Of a stretch of DNA of 64,000 nucleotides, positions 40,274-48,882 are shown one piece after another (the stretch's first letter is position 1; each line of letters starts with the position of its first letter). Made by a program: the position numbers and the translations under genes. Source of the stretch: Thermohalobaculum sp039822785 (lineage in GTDB: Bacteria; Pseudomonadota; Alphaproteobacteria; Rhodobacterales; Rhodobacteraceae). Below the pieces are notes generated by a model. It was not told where the DNA came from. It saw only the letters and a program-made list of their open reading frames with translations, and did not search any database. The stretch lies in the NCBI GenBank assembly GCA_039822785.1, contig JBCBMO010000005.1, forward strand, positions 310,001-374,000. Direction: 5' to 3'.

Positions 40274-40959
40274 TGGGCAAGCTCCGGGAGGGCATCGGTC
40301 GGGCCGAAGATGGTCACGGTCATGGTGACGCCGATCCAGTCGCCGTTTGGCCTGTACTCAGCAATACCGGTGAGGAGTGTGTCGCCGCTGTCGCCGCCAT
40401 CCCAGGTCCAGCGGTGAACGCCGCGATGCGCGTTGATGCGGGCGTCTTCCGTTACCTCGACGTCCGGCAGGATCAGGCCGGCGAGCGATGCCATGGGCTT
40501 GGACAGGGCCGCCTCCAGCACCGCGGGCTCGGGGTAGGCTCCGCGCGGCAGCGTCGCGTTATAGGTGCAGGTGCGCAGGCCGCGCGCGACCTCAGCGCCG
40601 CCGCCAGGCTCGGTCGCGCCGAAGAACATCGCGAAGTTCTGGAAGGCAGGCGTGCTTCCGGGCTCGGTCGAGGCGAAGAGGACCAGGGCACTGTCAGGAT
40701 CGGCCCGATCGCTCACCCCATACCCCTCCAGCTGCGCAGAGAGCAGTTCCACCACCCCCTCCAGCGTGAACGGCGAGGCATCGCCGCTGCGCACCACCAA
40801 CCCCGCAGGCAGGGCGACGGGGCCGTAGAGGCTGCCCGGACAGGCCGCCGCCAGCGGATCCACCGGCTGGTCGGCAGCCGCCATGGGCGCGGCAAGCCCC
40901 CCGCCCGCGATCAGCAGCCCAGCAGCAATGGTCGCCGTTGCAGCCCGTCCAACCGTCAC
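40270..40959 (-). CDS. Exported hypothetical protein inside the MoxR operon
   Basis: The 229-aa product begins with a GTG and a clear signal peptide (ATATIAAGLLIAGGGLAAPMAAA). The mature part has two cysteines (CPGSLYGP and LRTCTYNATLPRG) that could form a disulfide, and no recognised domain. It overlaps moxR (GTGA) and the DUF58 gene (ATGA) by 4 bases each, so it is firmly part of the operon. MoxR and DUF58 genes usually sit next to each other; an exported protein between them is unusual. Confidence 0.75.
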   Translation of the reverse strand: MTVGRAATATIAAGLLIAGGGLAAPMAAADQPVDPLAAACPGSLYGPVALPAGLVVRSGDASPFTLEGVVELLSAQLEGYGVSDRADPDSALVLFASTEPGSTPAFQNFAMFFGATEPGGGAEVARGLRTCTYNATLPRGAYPEPAVLEAALSKPMASLAGLILPDVEVTEDARINAHRGVHRWTWDGGDSGDTLLTGIAEYRPNGDWIGVTMTVTIFGPTDALPELAQ

Positions 40960-41951
40960 GCGGCGGCCTCGAGCGTGAGGCCGGCCAGGATGCCGTCGAT
41001 CACGTCGTCGACCGAGGCACCCTCCGCCCGCGCGGCGAAGGTCAGCGCCATGCGGTGCGTCAGCGCCGGTTTCGCGAGCGCGCGCACATCGTCGATCGAG
41101 GGCGCAAGACGCCCCTCCATCAGCGCGCGGGCGCGCACCGCCAGCATGATCGACTGCGCCGCCCGCGGACCCGGGCCAAAGGCTAGACGCTCGGTCGCGG
41201 CCGGCGCGGCATCGGGCTCACCGGGGCGGCAGGCGCGCACGAGGGTCAGCACTGCCTCCAGTACCGCCTCGCCCACCGGCATGGCGCGCACGAGTTTCTG
41301 CAACGCGATCAACTCCTCCCCCGTCAGCACGGGCGAGGCCTCCGCCTCCACCGCGCCGGTGGTGGCGAGCACGATGTCGCGCTCCTCGTCGCGGGTGGGG
41401 TATTCGATATCGATCTGCAACAGGAACCGGTCGAGCTGCGCTTCCGGAAGGGGATAGGTCCCCTCCTGCTCGATGGGGTTCTGGGTGGCGAGCACATGGA
41501 AGGGCTTGTCCAGCGGCCGGTTCTCACCGGCGACGGTCACCACCTTCTCCTGCATCGCCTGCAACAGCGCCGACTGGGTGCGGGGCGAGGCGCGGTTGAT
41601 CTCGTCGGCCAGCAGCAGCTGGGTGAAGATCGGACCGCGGATGAACTTGAACATCCGCGCGCCGTCCTTGCCCTCCTCCAGCACCTCCGAGCCCAGGATG
41701 TCGGCGGGCATCAGGTCGGGCGTGAACTGGATGCGGCTGGCGCCAAGGCCGAGGACGGTGCCCAGCGTCTCCACCAGGCGGGTCTTCGCCAGACCCGGCA
41801 CGCCGACCAGCAGCGCGTGGCCCCCCGACAGGATCGCGTTCAGCGTCAGATCGACCACGGTCTGTTGGCCGATGATGCGCTTGGCGATCTCGGTACGGGC
41901 CCGCGCCAGCGTCTCGCCGGCGGCTTCGATCTCGGCGACGGGATCGGACAT
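40956..41951 (-). CDS. MoxR family AAA+ ATPase
   Basis: The 331-aa ATPase has Walker A GVPGLAKT (50-57), Walker B LLLADEINR (112-120), sensor region VLATQNPIEQEGTYPLPEAQ and the C-terminal lid. MoxR proteins act as chaperone-like ATPases with vWA partners in metal insertion, envelope stress or complex assembly. It heads a five-gene operon: moxR, exported protein, DUF58, DUF4159 protein, amidotransferase-like protein. It is divergent from the DUF1285 gene, 92 bp between starts. Confidence 0.93.
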   Translation of the reverse strand: MSDPVAEIEAAGETLARARTEIAKRIIGQQTVVDLTLNAILSGGHALLVGVPGLAKTRLVETLGTVLGLGASRIQFTPDLMPADILGSEVLEEGKDGARMFKFIRGPIFTQLLLADEINRASPRTQSALLQAMQEKVVTVAGENRPLDKPFHVLATQNPIEQEGTYPLPEAQLDRFLLQIDIEYPTRDEERDIVLATTGAVEAEASPVLTGEELIALQKLVRAMPVGEAVLEAVLTLVRACRPGEPDAAPAATERLAFGPGPRAAQSIMLAVRARALMEGRLAPSIDDVRALAKPALTHRMALTFAARAEGASVDDVIDGILAGLTLEAAA

Positions 41952-42043
41952 GCAGCAATTCTCCTCAGGAATGGCGCAGACGTGCAGCGCCGACTATCCT
42001 CTCAAGGTAACCGTTAGGGTAAAAAGGCAAAGGGGCATTTGCC

Positions 42044-42691
42044 ATGGTTTCGGCGATCGAAGGGCCATCGGACGAGAACGTGACCCCGATCAGGACATCC
42101 GTGAGCGCGGGTCCATCGGGCGGGGCCGATGCGATCGCCGCTGCGGTCAAGGCCGCCGCGAAGGGCGGCAAGGGCCCGCCGCCGGTTCATCTTTGGAACC
42201 CGCCCTTCTGCGGCGATCTGGATATCCGGATCGGCCGCGACGGGCTGTGGTGGTACCTGGGCACCCCCATCGGGCGAGAGGCATTGGTGAAACTCTTCGC
42301 CTCGGTCCTGAAGCTGGAGGACGGGAAATACTTTCTGGTCACCCCGGTCGAGAAGATCGGGATCACGGTGGACGATGCGCCCTTCGTGGCCATCGATTTC
42401 CGCGTCGAACAATCCGCCGATGGGCAGCACATCGTCTTCGCCACGAATGTCGGCGACGAGACGATCGCGGGGCCGGACAACCCGATCCGCGTCCAGCGCG
42501 ACCCGCAAACCGGGGAACCCTCGCCCTATGTCCATGTCCGTCGGGGGCTGGAGGCGCTGATCGACCGCAAGAGCTTCTATCGCCTGGTCGACATCGGCGA
42601 GGTCCGGCCGCATGAGGGCGCGGACTGGTTCGGCGTGGCCTCCGGCGGGGTGTTCTTCCCGATCATCCCCGCCGACGAGCTCGACCTCTAG
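42044..42691 (+). CDS. DUF1285 domain-containing protein
   Basis: The 215-aa protein is a DUF1285 member: PPVHLWNPPFCGDLDIRI, WWYLGTPIGREALVKLFASV, and DGKYFLVTPVEKIGITVDDAPF. In alphaproteobacteria DUF1285 commonly lies beside a MoxR gene and a Nudix/CCA pair, exactly as here. The first 45 residues are variable. It ends with a 4-bp overlap with the convergent channel gene. The role is unknown. Confidence 0.92.
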   Translation: MVSAIEGPSDENVTPIRTSVSAGPSGGADAIAAAVKAAAKGGKGPPPVHLWNPPFCGDLDIRIGRDGLWWYLGTPIGREALVKLFASVLKLEDGKYFLVTPVEKIGITVDDAPFVAIDFRVEQSADGQHIVFATNVGDETIAGPDNPIRVQRDPQTGEPSPYVHVRRGLEALIDRKSFYRLVDIGEVRPHEGADWFGVASGGVFFPIIPADELDL

Positions 42692-43539
42692 GGCTCGTCG
42701 CGCCGATTGGGGTGGCGGTCGTCCCGGGCGGCCTTGGCACCGCGCATCAGCGCGGCGGTCATCAGCGCAGTCGGCAGCGCGACAATCCCCAGGCCCACGA
42801 TGATCACCAGCCCGGCAAAGACCCGGCCACCGCCGGTCACGGGCACCGCATCGCCGTAGCCCACCGTGGTCAGCGTCACCAGCGCCCACCACAGACTTTG
42901 CGGGATCGAGCCGAAATCCTCCGGCTGAGCGCGGTGTTCGAAGAAATAGATCCCCACGGCCGCGAGGTAGAGCGTGATCGCCGCGGCGATGGCGACCAGG
43001 GACAACTCCTCCCCCACCTCGCGCACCGCCTTGGTCAGCCGGTCGAAGGCAGTCTCCCGCTTGAACAGCTTCAACAGGCGCACCAGGCGCAACAGGCGCA
43101 ACACACGCGCCGCCAGCATGTCGGTGCCCAGGAACAGCAGTGTCGGCAGGAACGACAGCAGATCGACGATCCCCCAGAAGCTGAGCGCATAGTTGAGCGG
43201 CCGCTTGGCGACGAGCAGCCTGAGCACGTATTCCGCCGCGAAGACGCCGACCGCGACCAATTCGAAGATCATCAGCGTGCGGGCAATCCAGGGCGGCAGG
43301 TCCGGCACGGTCTCCATCGCCACGGCGACGGCGGTGGCCAGGATGAAGATGCCGATGGCCGCGGGCACCAGCTTGCCAAAGGCCGGATGGCGCCCGCGCA
43401 GCGCGGCGCGCGCCCCGGCCCGCAGCCGGTCATAGGGGCGGGGCGGCCGGCGCCGCACCGGGCCACCCTTGGCCGGGGCACCCTTGGACGGGGCACCCTT
43501 GGCCGGGGCACTCTGGGCCGGGGCATCGATCTTCATCAT
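42688..43539 (-). CDS. Voltage-gated-type potassium channel
   Basis: The 283-aa membrane protein has six transmembrane segments. The S4-like helix (RVLRLLRLVRLLKLFKR) carries regularly spaced arginines and the pore loop has the K+ selectivity filter TVGYGD in LVTLTTVGYGDAVPV. The S1-S4 domain and the arginines indicate voltage sensing. The cytoplasmic N-terminus (about residues 5-30) is a repeat of APAKG-type units. The start is the double ATG at 43539/43536 after a G-rich ribosome site. The reading frame upstream is a shadow of the Nudix gene. Confidence 0.92.
   Translation of the reverse strand: MMKIDAPAQSAPAKGAPSKGAPAKGGPVRRRPPRPYDRLRAGARAALRGRHPAFGKLVPAAIGIFILATAVAVAMETVPDLPPWIARTLMIFELVAVGVFAAEYVLRLLVAKRPLNYALSFWGIVDLLSFLPTLLFLGTDMLAARVLRLLRLVRLLKLFKRETAFDRLTKAVREVGEELSLVAIAAAITLYLAAVGIYFFEHRAQPEDFGSIPQSLWWALVTLTTVGYGDAVPVTGGGRVFAGLVIIVGLGIVALPTALMTAALMRGAKAARDDRHPNRRDEP
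43461..43520. repeat. Four 15-bp tandem units coding the channel N-terminus
   Basis: Units 43461-43475, 43476-43490, 43491-43505 and 43506-43520 share the core GGGCACCCTTGGCCG with one to three changes. They encode the APAKG/APSKG repeats. The copy number may vary between strains by slippage. Confidence 0.85.
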
Positions 43540-43626
43540 GCCCCCACCATCCCCAGGCACCCCTCCGACGGCAAGTCTACCCGTCGCGCCTTGAAGATGC
43601 CCCGCCGAGACGGCATTTTGCAGCGG

Positions 43627-44310
43627 ATGGTTCTCACACGTTCGGATATTGAAGCCGCTTTGGCGCTGCCCTCCCCGGGGGAACGGTCGGACTTCGACCT
43701 GGCGCCCGCGCTGAAGGCCGCCCGAGACGCCGACACCCTGCCGCCACCGCGCCCCGCCGCGGTGCTTTGCGGCTTGGTGGAGCGGGAGGCAGGCCTCTCC
43801 GTCGTGCTCACGGTCCGTGCGGCGCACCTGCGCCAGCATGCGGGCCAGATCGCCTTTCCGGGCGGCAAGCTCGATGCTTGCGACGCAAGCCCCCTCGACG
43901 CGGCCCTGCGGGAGGCGGAGGAGGAGATCGGGCTCAGCGCCAACCGGGTCTCGGTGCTCGGCGGGATCGATCCCTATCTCACCTCGACCAATTTCACGGT
44001 CAGCCCCTTCGTGGCGATGCTGCGGGACGGGTGGACCCCCCGCCCCGACCCGGCGGAGGTCGAGGAGGTCTTCGAGTGCCCGCTCGACTTTCTGATGGAC
44101 CCGGCGAACCGGCGGACCGATCACCGACAGTGGCGGGGCCAGAAGCGGCATTTCTACGCCATCCCCTGGCAGCGCTACTACATCTGGGGCGCCACCGCCG
44201 GGATGCTGAAGACCCTGTCCGACCGGCTGGTGCGGCTGGGGGCCGTGGCCCCCGCGGCAGACCCGATCGCTGACGCATCGCCGCTGGGCGCCGGGCGCAG
44301 CGTCGCGTGA
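43627..44310 (+). CDS. Nudix hydrolase, CoA pyrophosphatase type
   Basis: The 227-aa product has the NuCoA motif VLTVRAAHLRQHAGQIAFPGG (residues 60-80) followed by the Nudix helix ending REAEEEIGL (95-103), both diagnostic for enzymes that split CoA to 4'-phosphopantetheine and 3',5'-ADP. The start is ATG 43627; an in-frame ATG at 43597 is possible and neither has a good ribosome site. Its stop overlaps the CCA enzyme start (GTGA), giving a coupled pair. Confidence 0.92.
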   Translation: MVLTRSDIEAALALPSPGERSDFDLAPALKAARDADTLPPPRPAAVLCGLVEREAGLSVVLTVRAAHLRQHAGQIAFPGGKLDACDASPLDAALREAEEEIGLSANRVSVLGGIDPYLTSTNFTVSPFVAMLRDGWTPRPDPAEVEEVFECPLDFLMDPANRRTDHRQWRGQKRHFYAIPWQRYYIWGATAGMLKTLSDRLVRLGAVAPAADPIADASPLGAGRSVA

Positions 44311-45557
44311 CGGCACCGGCCGTCGCGCTCGATCCGGGCTGGATCACGGGCGACCGGCTGCCGCCCTCGGTGCTTTCTACCCCCGGTCTGTCGCAGGTCC
44401 TGGCGGCCCTCGATGGCGCAGCGCTCCTGGTGGGCGGCGTCGTGCGCAACGCCATGCTCGGCGCTCCGGTGGCCGATATCGATCTCGCGACCCCGGTTCC
44501 GCCCGCAGCGGTCGCGACGATGATCGAGGCGGCCGGGCTCAGGGCCGTGCCGACCGGGATCGAGCATGGCACCGTGACGGCGGTTGCCGAGAAGACGGGC
44601 TTCGAGATCACCACCTTCCGCGCCGACGTCGCCACCGACGGCCGCCGCGCCACCGTCCGCTACACCGAGGACGTGGCGGAGGATGCCTCCCGGCGCGATT
44701 TCACCATCAACGCGTTCTACGCCGACGCCGAGGGGCGGGTGATCGACCCCCTGGGCGGGCGCGGAGATCTGGCGGAACGTCGGATCCGCTTCATCGGGGA
44801 TCCCGCGGCGCGGATCCGCGAGGATTACCTGCGCATCCTGCGCTTTTTCCGCTTCACCGCCTGGTACGGCCCACCCGCCGCCGAGCCCGACACCCCCGGG
44901 ATCGATGCGGAGGGCTTGGCGGCCGCCGCCGAACTGGCGGAGGGGATCGACCAGCTCGCGCGGGAGCGGATCGGCCATGAGATCCGGCGCCTGCTCGCGG
45001 CGCCCGATCCTGCACCGGCGGTCGCGGCCATGGCGGCCTCCGGCGTTCTGATGCGCTGTCTGCCGGGTGCGATGCCCGCCGCGCTCGCCCCGCTTGTGCA
45101 CCTGGAGGGGGAGGCCGGACGCGGCCATGACTGGCTCGTGCGCCTGGCCGCGATCGCCGGCGGCATCGCAGCGCCCGACCTGGTCGAGGCACTGCGCCTC
45201 AGCCGCCCCGAGACCCGCCGGCTGGAGGCGATCCTGGCGGCACGAGATGCGCCGGCGGGGGTCGCCGCCTATCGCCACGGCGCAGCGGCGGCCTGGGCGG
45301 GCATGCTGCTCACCGCCGCCTCCCAGGCCATGGCCGACCACCCTCCCGATCTGGCGGGTGCCGCCACGGACATCGACAGGGGGGCCGCCGCGCGGTTCCC
45401 GCTCACCGCCGGCGATCTCATGAAGGCCGGTGCCACGCCGGGCCCCGACCTGGGGGCGGCCCTCGCGACGCTCGAGGGTTCGTGGATCGACAGCGGCTTC
45501 ACGCTAGACAAGTCAGCCCTTCTGACGCAGTTTCGCGCGAGCCACCCGCCCTCCTAG
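44307..45557 (+). CDS. CCA-adding tRNA nucleotidyltransferase
   Basis: The 416-aa product is a class II CCA-adding/poly(A) polymerase: LVGGVVRNAMLG (42-52), DIDLATP with the two metal-binding aspartates (57, 59), and RRDFTINAFYAD. The C-terminal helical domain is long and alanine-rich. It repairs or adds the 3' CCA of tRNAs. GTG start, overlapping the Nudix stop. Confusion with a poly(A) polymerase is possible, but the neighbourhood is the alphaproteobacterial CCA one. Confidence 0.93.
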   Translation: MTAPAVALDPGWITGDRLPPSVLSTPGLSQVLAALDGAALLVGGVVRNAMLGAPVADIDLATPVPPAAVATMIEAAGLRAVPTGIEHGTVTAVAEKTGFEITTFRADVATDGRRATVRYTEDVAEDASRRDFTINAFYADAEGRVIDPLGGRGDLAERRIRFIGDPAARIREDYLRILRFFRFTAWYGPPAAEPDTPGIDAEGLAAAAELAEGIDQLARERIGHEIRRLLAAPDPAPAVAAMAASGVLMRCLPGAMPAALAPLVHLEGEAGRGHDWLVRLAAIAGGIAAPDLVEALRLSRPETRRLEAILAARDAPAGVAAYRHGAAAAWAGMLLTAASQAMADHPPDLAGAATDIDRGAAARFPLTAGDLMKAGATPGPDLGAALATLEGSWIDSGFTLDKSALLTQFRASHPPS

Positions 45558-45573
45558 CCCCTCCGGCCGAACC

Positions 45574-46182
45574 ATGCCCCTGGACACCCTGCTCGCCCTC
45601 ACGGCCTTTGCCTTCGTCTCGACCTGGACGCCGGGGCCAAACAACATGATGCTCGCGGCCTCCGGCGCGACCTGGGGCTGGCGGCAGACCCTGCCCCATG
45701 CGCTCGGCGTGGCGCTCGGCTTTCCGATCATGGCCTTCTCCGTCGCCCTCGGCCTCGGCCAGGTCTTCATCGCCTTCCCGATCTTCGGTCAGGCCCTGGC
45801 CTGGATCGGCTGCACGATCATGCTCTGGCTCGCCTGGCGCATCGCCACCGCCGCGCCACCGGCCGCGGATGACGCGCCCCAGGGCCGCGGCCGCCCCCTC
45901 AGCTTCGTCGAGGCCTCGGCCTTCCAGTGGATCAACCCCAAGGCCTGGGTGATGACCATCGGCGTCTCCGCCAGCTTCGTGCGGGGCGAGACACCGCTGA
46001 TCGACGCCCTGGCGATCATGGTGGCCTTTGTCTGCGCGGGGCTCACCTCCAGCCAGGCCTGGGTGCTGTTCGGCACCGCCGCCGCCCGCCTGCTGGGCCG
46101 GGGCGCGGGGCTGCGGGCCTTCAACATCGCCATGGCGCTGCTGCTCGCGATCTCCGCCCTCTGGCTGGTGATCGACAACTAG
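45574..46182 (+). CDS. LysE family translocator
   Basis: The 202-aa membrane protein has WTPGPNNMMLAASGATWGWR (residues 16-35), the LysE/RhtB family motif, then about six transmembrane segments with FQWINPKAWVMTIGV. It is a second, more divergent LysE-type exporter in the window; the substrate is unknown. It follows the CCA gene by 16 bp. Its stop overlaps the convergent gene by 4 bases. Confidence 0.9.
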   Translation: MPLDTLLALTAFAFVSTWTPGPNNMMLAASGATWGWRQTLPHALGVALGFPIMAFSVALGLGQVFIAFPIFGQALAWIGCTIMLWLAWRIATAAPPAADDAPQGRGRPLSFVEASAFQWINPKAWVMTIGVSASFVRGETPLIDALAIMVAFVCAGLTSSQAWVLFGTAAARLLGRGAGLRAFNIAMALLLAISALWLVIDN

Positions 46183-46799
46183 TCGTCTGCGCCGATCCGG
46201 GGCGAGGCCATCACCGCAGCCTCCTGCCGCCACCAGGTCTGCGCGCCCAAATGCCGTCGCAGCGCGGTATCCGTGGCGGCGGGGGCCTGGGTGATGTAGC
46301 GGACCGCCTCCACCCGGCTCGCCCCTTCCAGCCCCGCCAAATAGGCCTCCGCCGCGGCCATGCCGAAGGCGCTGCCGGTCTTCTCGGCGAAGTTCGCGTC
46401 CAGATCCGTCCAGACCGCGCCGTCGAACCCCGCCGTGCGGCACCAATCGGCCACCCGCGCCACCACCGCGGCGCTGCGGCCATGGGCCAGCCGTCGCGCG
46501 CCGGACCCGACCGAGACCGCACCGATGCGCCCCGGCGGCGCCCGTTCCCGCAGCGCCAGATCAACCAGCGCCCGCCCCACACTGCGCCGTCGCGAGACGA
46601 TGACATGCGTCGGACAGTCCGTCCCGTGCTCCGCATCGATACAGACCGCCAAGGCGCCCAGGCGCTTGGCGCTGACCCGGCTGAATTCCAGCGGCAGCGG
46701 TGGCCCCGCGCCCATGGCCCAGTCCCCCGCCACCCGCGGCGCCAGGTCGTCCAGATCCCAGATCAGCGACCCCCAACCGATGATCGCAACACCGCTCAC
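46179..46799 (-). CDS. Gamma-glutamylcyclotransferase-fold-like hypothetical protein
   Basis: The 206-aa protein begins VSGVAIIGWGSLIWDLDDL with GWGSLIW, a pattern found in an uncharacterised group related to the gamma-glutamylcyclotransferase fold (GYGSL-type loop), and continues PLPLEFSRVSAKRLGALAV. I cannot identify a catalytic acid with certainty. A C-terminal AVRYITQAP and RRHLGAQ occur. The start is a GTG at 46799 with GGAGG before it; 68 further in-frame codons upstream look like a shadow of the next gene. Confidence 0.65.
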   Translation of the reverse strand: MSGVAIIGWGSLIWDLDDLAPRVAGDWAMGAGPPLPLEFSRVSAKRLGALAVCIDAEHGTDCPTHVIVSRRRSVGRALVDLALRERAPPGRIGAVSVGSGARRLAHGRSAAVVARVADWCRTAGFDGAVWTDLDANFAEKTGSAFGMAAAEAYLAGLEGASRVEAVRYITQAPAATDTALRRHLGAQTWWRQEAAVMASPRIGADD

Positions 46800-46897
46800 C
46801 GGTGTCGGCCTCCGGGGCCTAGAGACAGACGCAGCTGCATGGTTAGGTCCATGTCGAATCTCATTGATTCGTTCACGTGTTGCCTTAGGCAGGACAG

Positions 46898-47857
46898 ATG
46901 CCAACCCCTCGCCCCAGTGATGCGCCGCCCAAGCTGAGCGTTGCGATCGCCGCCTACAACGCCGAACGCTTTCTGGCGGAGGCGCTGGACAGCGTTTTGG
47001 CACAAACCTTCAGTGACTTCGAGCTTCTGGTTCACGACGACGGCAGTACCGATGGCACGCTGTCTATCCTGGAGCGATATGCCCAGCGCGACGCCCGGGT
47101 CATCGTCACCTCCGGACCGAACCGGGGCCTGGCGCACAGCCTGAACGCGATGGTGGCCCGGGCCCGCGCGCCCCTGATCGCCCGGATGGACGCCGACGAC
47201 CTCTGCCTGCCCGAGCGGTTCGCGCGCCAGGTGCCCTATTTCGACGAGGATCCCTCCCTCGCGGTTCTCGGCTCGGGATGGGTGCTGATGGACGAGGCTG
47301 GCCGGCCGATCAAAACCTTCAGCGTGGCGACCGAGCATGAGCAGATCGACAGCTTGAACCTCTGCGGCAGGACCGCCCTGGCGCATCCCAGCACCATGAT
47401 CCGCAAGGCCCCGCTGATCGCCTGCGGCGGCTACGACGAAACCTGTCCCTGCGCCCAGGATCTGGAGCTTTGGCTGCGCATCGCCGAGCATGGAACCCTG
47501 CGCAACCTGCCGGAGCCGCTGATCTGGTACCGCGTGCACGACAACAGCGTCAGCGGTCAGAAACAGCAGCTACAGCAGGAGATCAGCCGCCGCGCTTGCG
47601 AGGCCGCCTGGCAGAGGCGCGGGGTCGAGGGCACCTATCGCTTTCGGATGTACCGCCCTGCCGACCCGGATGCGCCGAGGATGGAGTACACCCTGCGCTA
47701 TGGATGGGACGCCTGGCGCGAGGGGTATCGCAGCACCTGGCGCCACTACGCGCTTGAGGCGATGCGCACGGATCCATTGTCCAGGGCTGCCTGGAGGTTA
47801 GCCCTCTATGGCTGGATCCGCCGGCCGCAGCCGGGCAAGACCGCAGCCGGGGAGTGA
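46898..47857 (+). CDS. Family 2 glycosyltransferase (first of a tandem pair)
   Basis: The 319-aa product is a GT-A fold transferase: KLSVAIAAYNAERFLAEALDSV, FELLVHDDGSTDGT, and ARMDADDLCLPERF with the DxD-type metal site. A second half has AHPSTMIRKAPL and CAQDLELWLRIAE, and the C-terminus holds WRHYALEAM. The acceptor is unknown, probably surface polysaccharide. It overlaps the second transferase by 4 bases if that gene uses the GTG at 47854. Substrate and partner genes for export are not in the window. Confidence 0.9.
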   Translation: MPTPRPSDAPPKLSVAIAAYNAERFLAEALDSVLAQTFSDFELLVHDDGSTDGTLSILERYAQRDARVIVTSGPNRGLAHSLNAMVARARAPLIARMDADDLCLPERFARQVPYFDEDPSLAVLGSGWVLMDEAGRPIKTFSVATEHEQIDSLNLCGRTALAHPSTMIRKAPLIACGGYDETCPCAQDLELWLRIAEHGTLRNLPEPLIWYRVHDNSVSGQKQQLQQEISRRACEAAWQRRGVEGTYRFRMYRPADPDAPRMEYTLRYGWDAWREGYRSTWRHYALEAMRTDPLSRAAWRLALYGWIRRPQPGKTAAGE

Positions 47858-47898
47858 CCGGCGCGACGACGAGGGAGCGGGCGCAGGAGGAGAGCAGG

Positions 47899-48825
47899 AT
47901 GTCATCGGAGATCATCGCCGCCCCCCGCGTGTCGGTCGTCATGACGGTCTTCAACGCGGCTCCCTTCCTGGACGAGGCGATCGAGAGCGTCCTCTCGCAG
48001 ACCATCACGGATTTCGAGTTCCTCATCCACGACGACGGCAGCAACGACGGGAGCCGTGCGATCGCCGAGCGCTGGGCCGCGCGCGATCCGCGCATCGCCG
48101 TCAGCAGCGGCCCCAACCGCGGGATCTCTGCCAGCGCCAACGCGCTCCTCTCCCGGGCCCGTGCGCCGCTGATCGCCCGGTTCGACGCTGATGACGTCTG
48201 CCTGCCCGAGCGGTTCGAACGGCAGATTGCCCGGTTCGAGGAAGAGGAGGATCTCGTCCTGCTCGGCACCGGATGGATCACCATGGACGAGGCCGGGCGT
48301 CGCATCGCCCCGCTGCGGGCGCCCACGGGCCATGACAGCCTCGATGCCCGGCTCATCGCCGGTATCACCCCGGTCCATCAGCCGACCTGCATGTTCCGCC
48401 GCGCGGCGCTCGAGCGGACCGGGCCCTATGACGAGGACCTCACGGTCAGCGAGGATCTCGACCTCTTCATGCGCCTCGCCGAGGTCGGGCGCATCGACAA
48501 CATCGAGGAGCCGCTGGTGCTCTACCGTGTGCATGATCGCAGCATCAGCGCGCGCAAGACGCATCTGCACGTGGAGAGCGTGCGCCGGGTCTGCGAGCGT
48601 GCTTGGGCACGGCGCGGCATCCAGGGCGAGGTCCAGTTCAAACCGTTCAGACCCGACGAGAGCCGCGCCTCGCGCCTTGCCTACACGCTGACCCATGGCT
48701 GGCAGGCCTGGCGCGCCGGCTATCGCGACACCTGGCGCCACTTTGCCGGCGAGGCCCTGCGCCTGGGCCCCTTCTCACCGGCGGCCTGGAAGCTCGCCGT
48801 CCTCGGCTACCTGCGCCGCCCGTGA
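47899..48825 (+). CDS. Family 2 glycosyltransferase (second of a tandem pair)
   Basis: The 308-aa product is a close paralogue of the preceding gene: VSVVMTVFNAAPFLDEAIES, FEFLIHDDGSNDGS, ARFDADDVCLPERF, and a matching C-terminus WRHFAGEALRLGPFS. The pair arose by tandem duplication and diverged. GGAGGAG favours the ATG at 47899, although a GTG at 47854 would overlap the previous stop. Both enzymes probably act in one glycan pathway. Confidence 0.9.
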   Translation: MSSEIIAAPRVSVVMTVFNAAPFLDEAIESVLSQTITDFEFLIHDDGSNDGSRAIAERWAARDPRIAVSSGPNRGISASANALLSRARAPLIARFDADDVCLPERFERQIARFEEEEDLVLLGTGWITMDEAGRRIAPLRAPTGHDSLDARLIAGITPVHQPTCMFRRAALERTGPYDEDLTVSEDLDLFMRLAEVGRIDNIEEPLVLYRVHDRSISARKTHLHVESVRRVCERAWARRGIQGEVQFKPFRPDESRASRLAYTLTHGWQAWRAGYRDTWRHFAGEALRLGPFSPAAWKLAVLGYLRRP

Positions 48826-48882
48826 TCGCCCCACTGGGCGCCCGGTGAGCGCCCGGTGAGCACCTGCCTTCCGGGGTGACGT

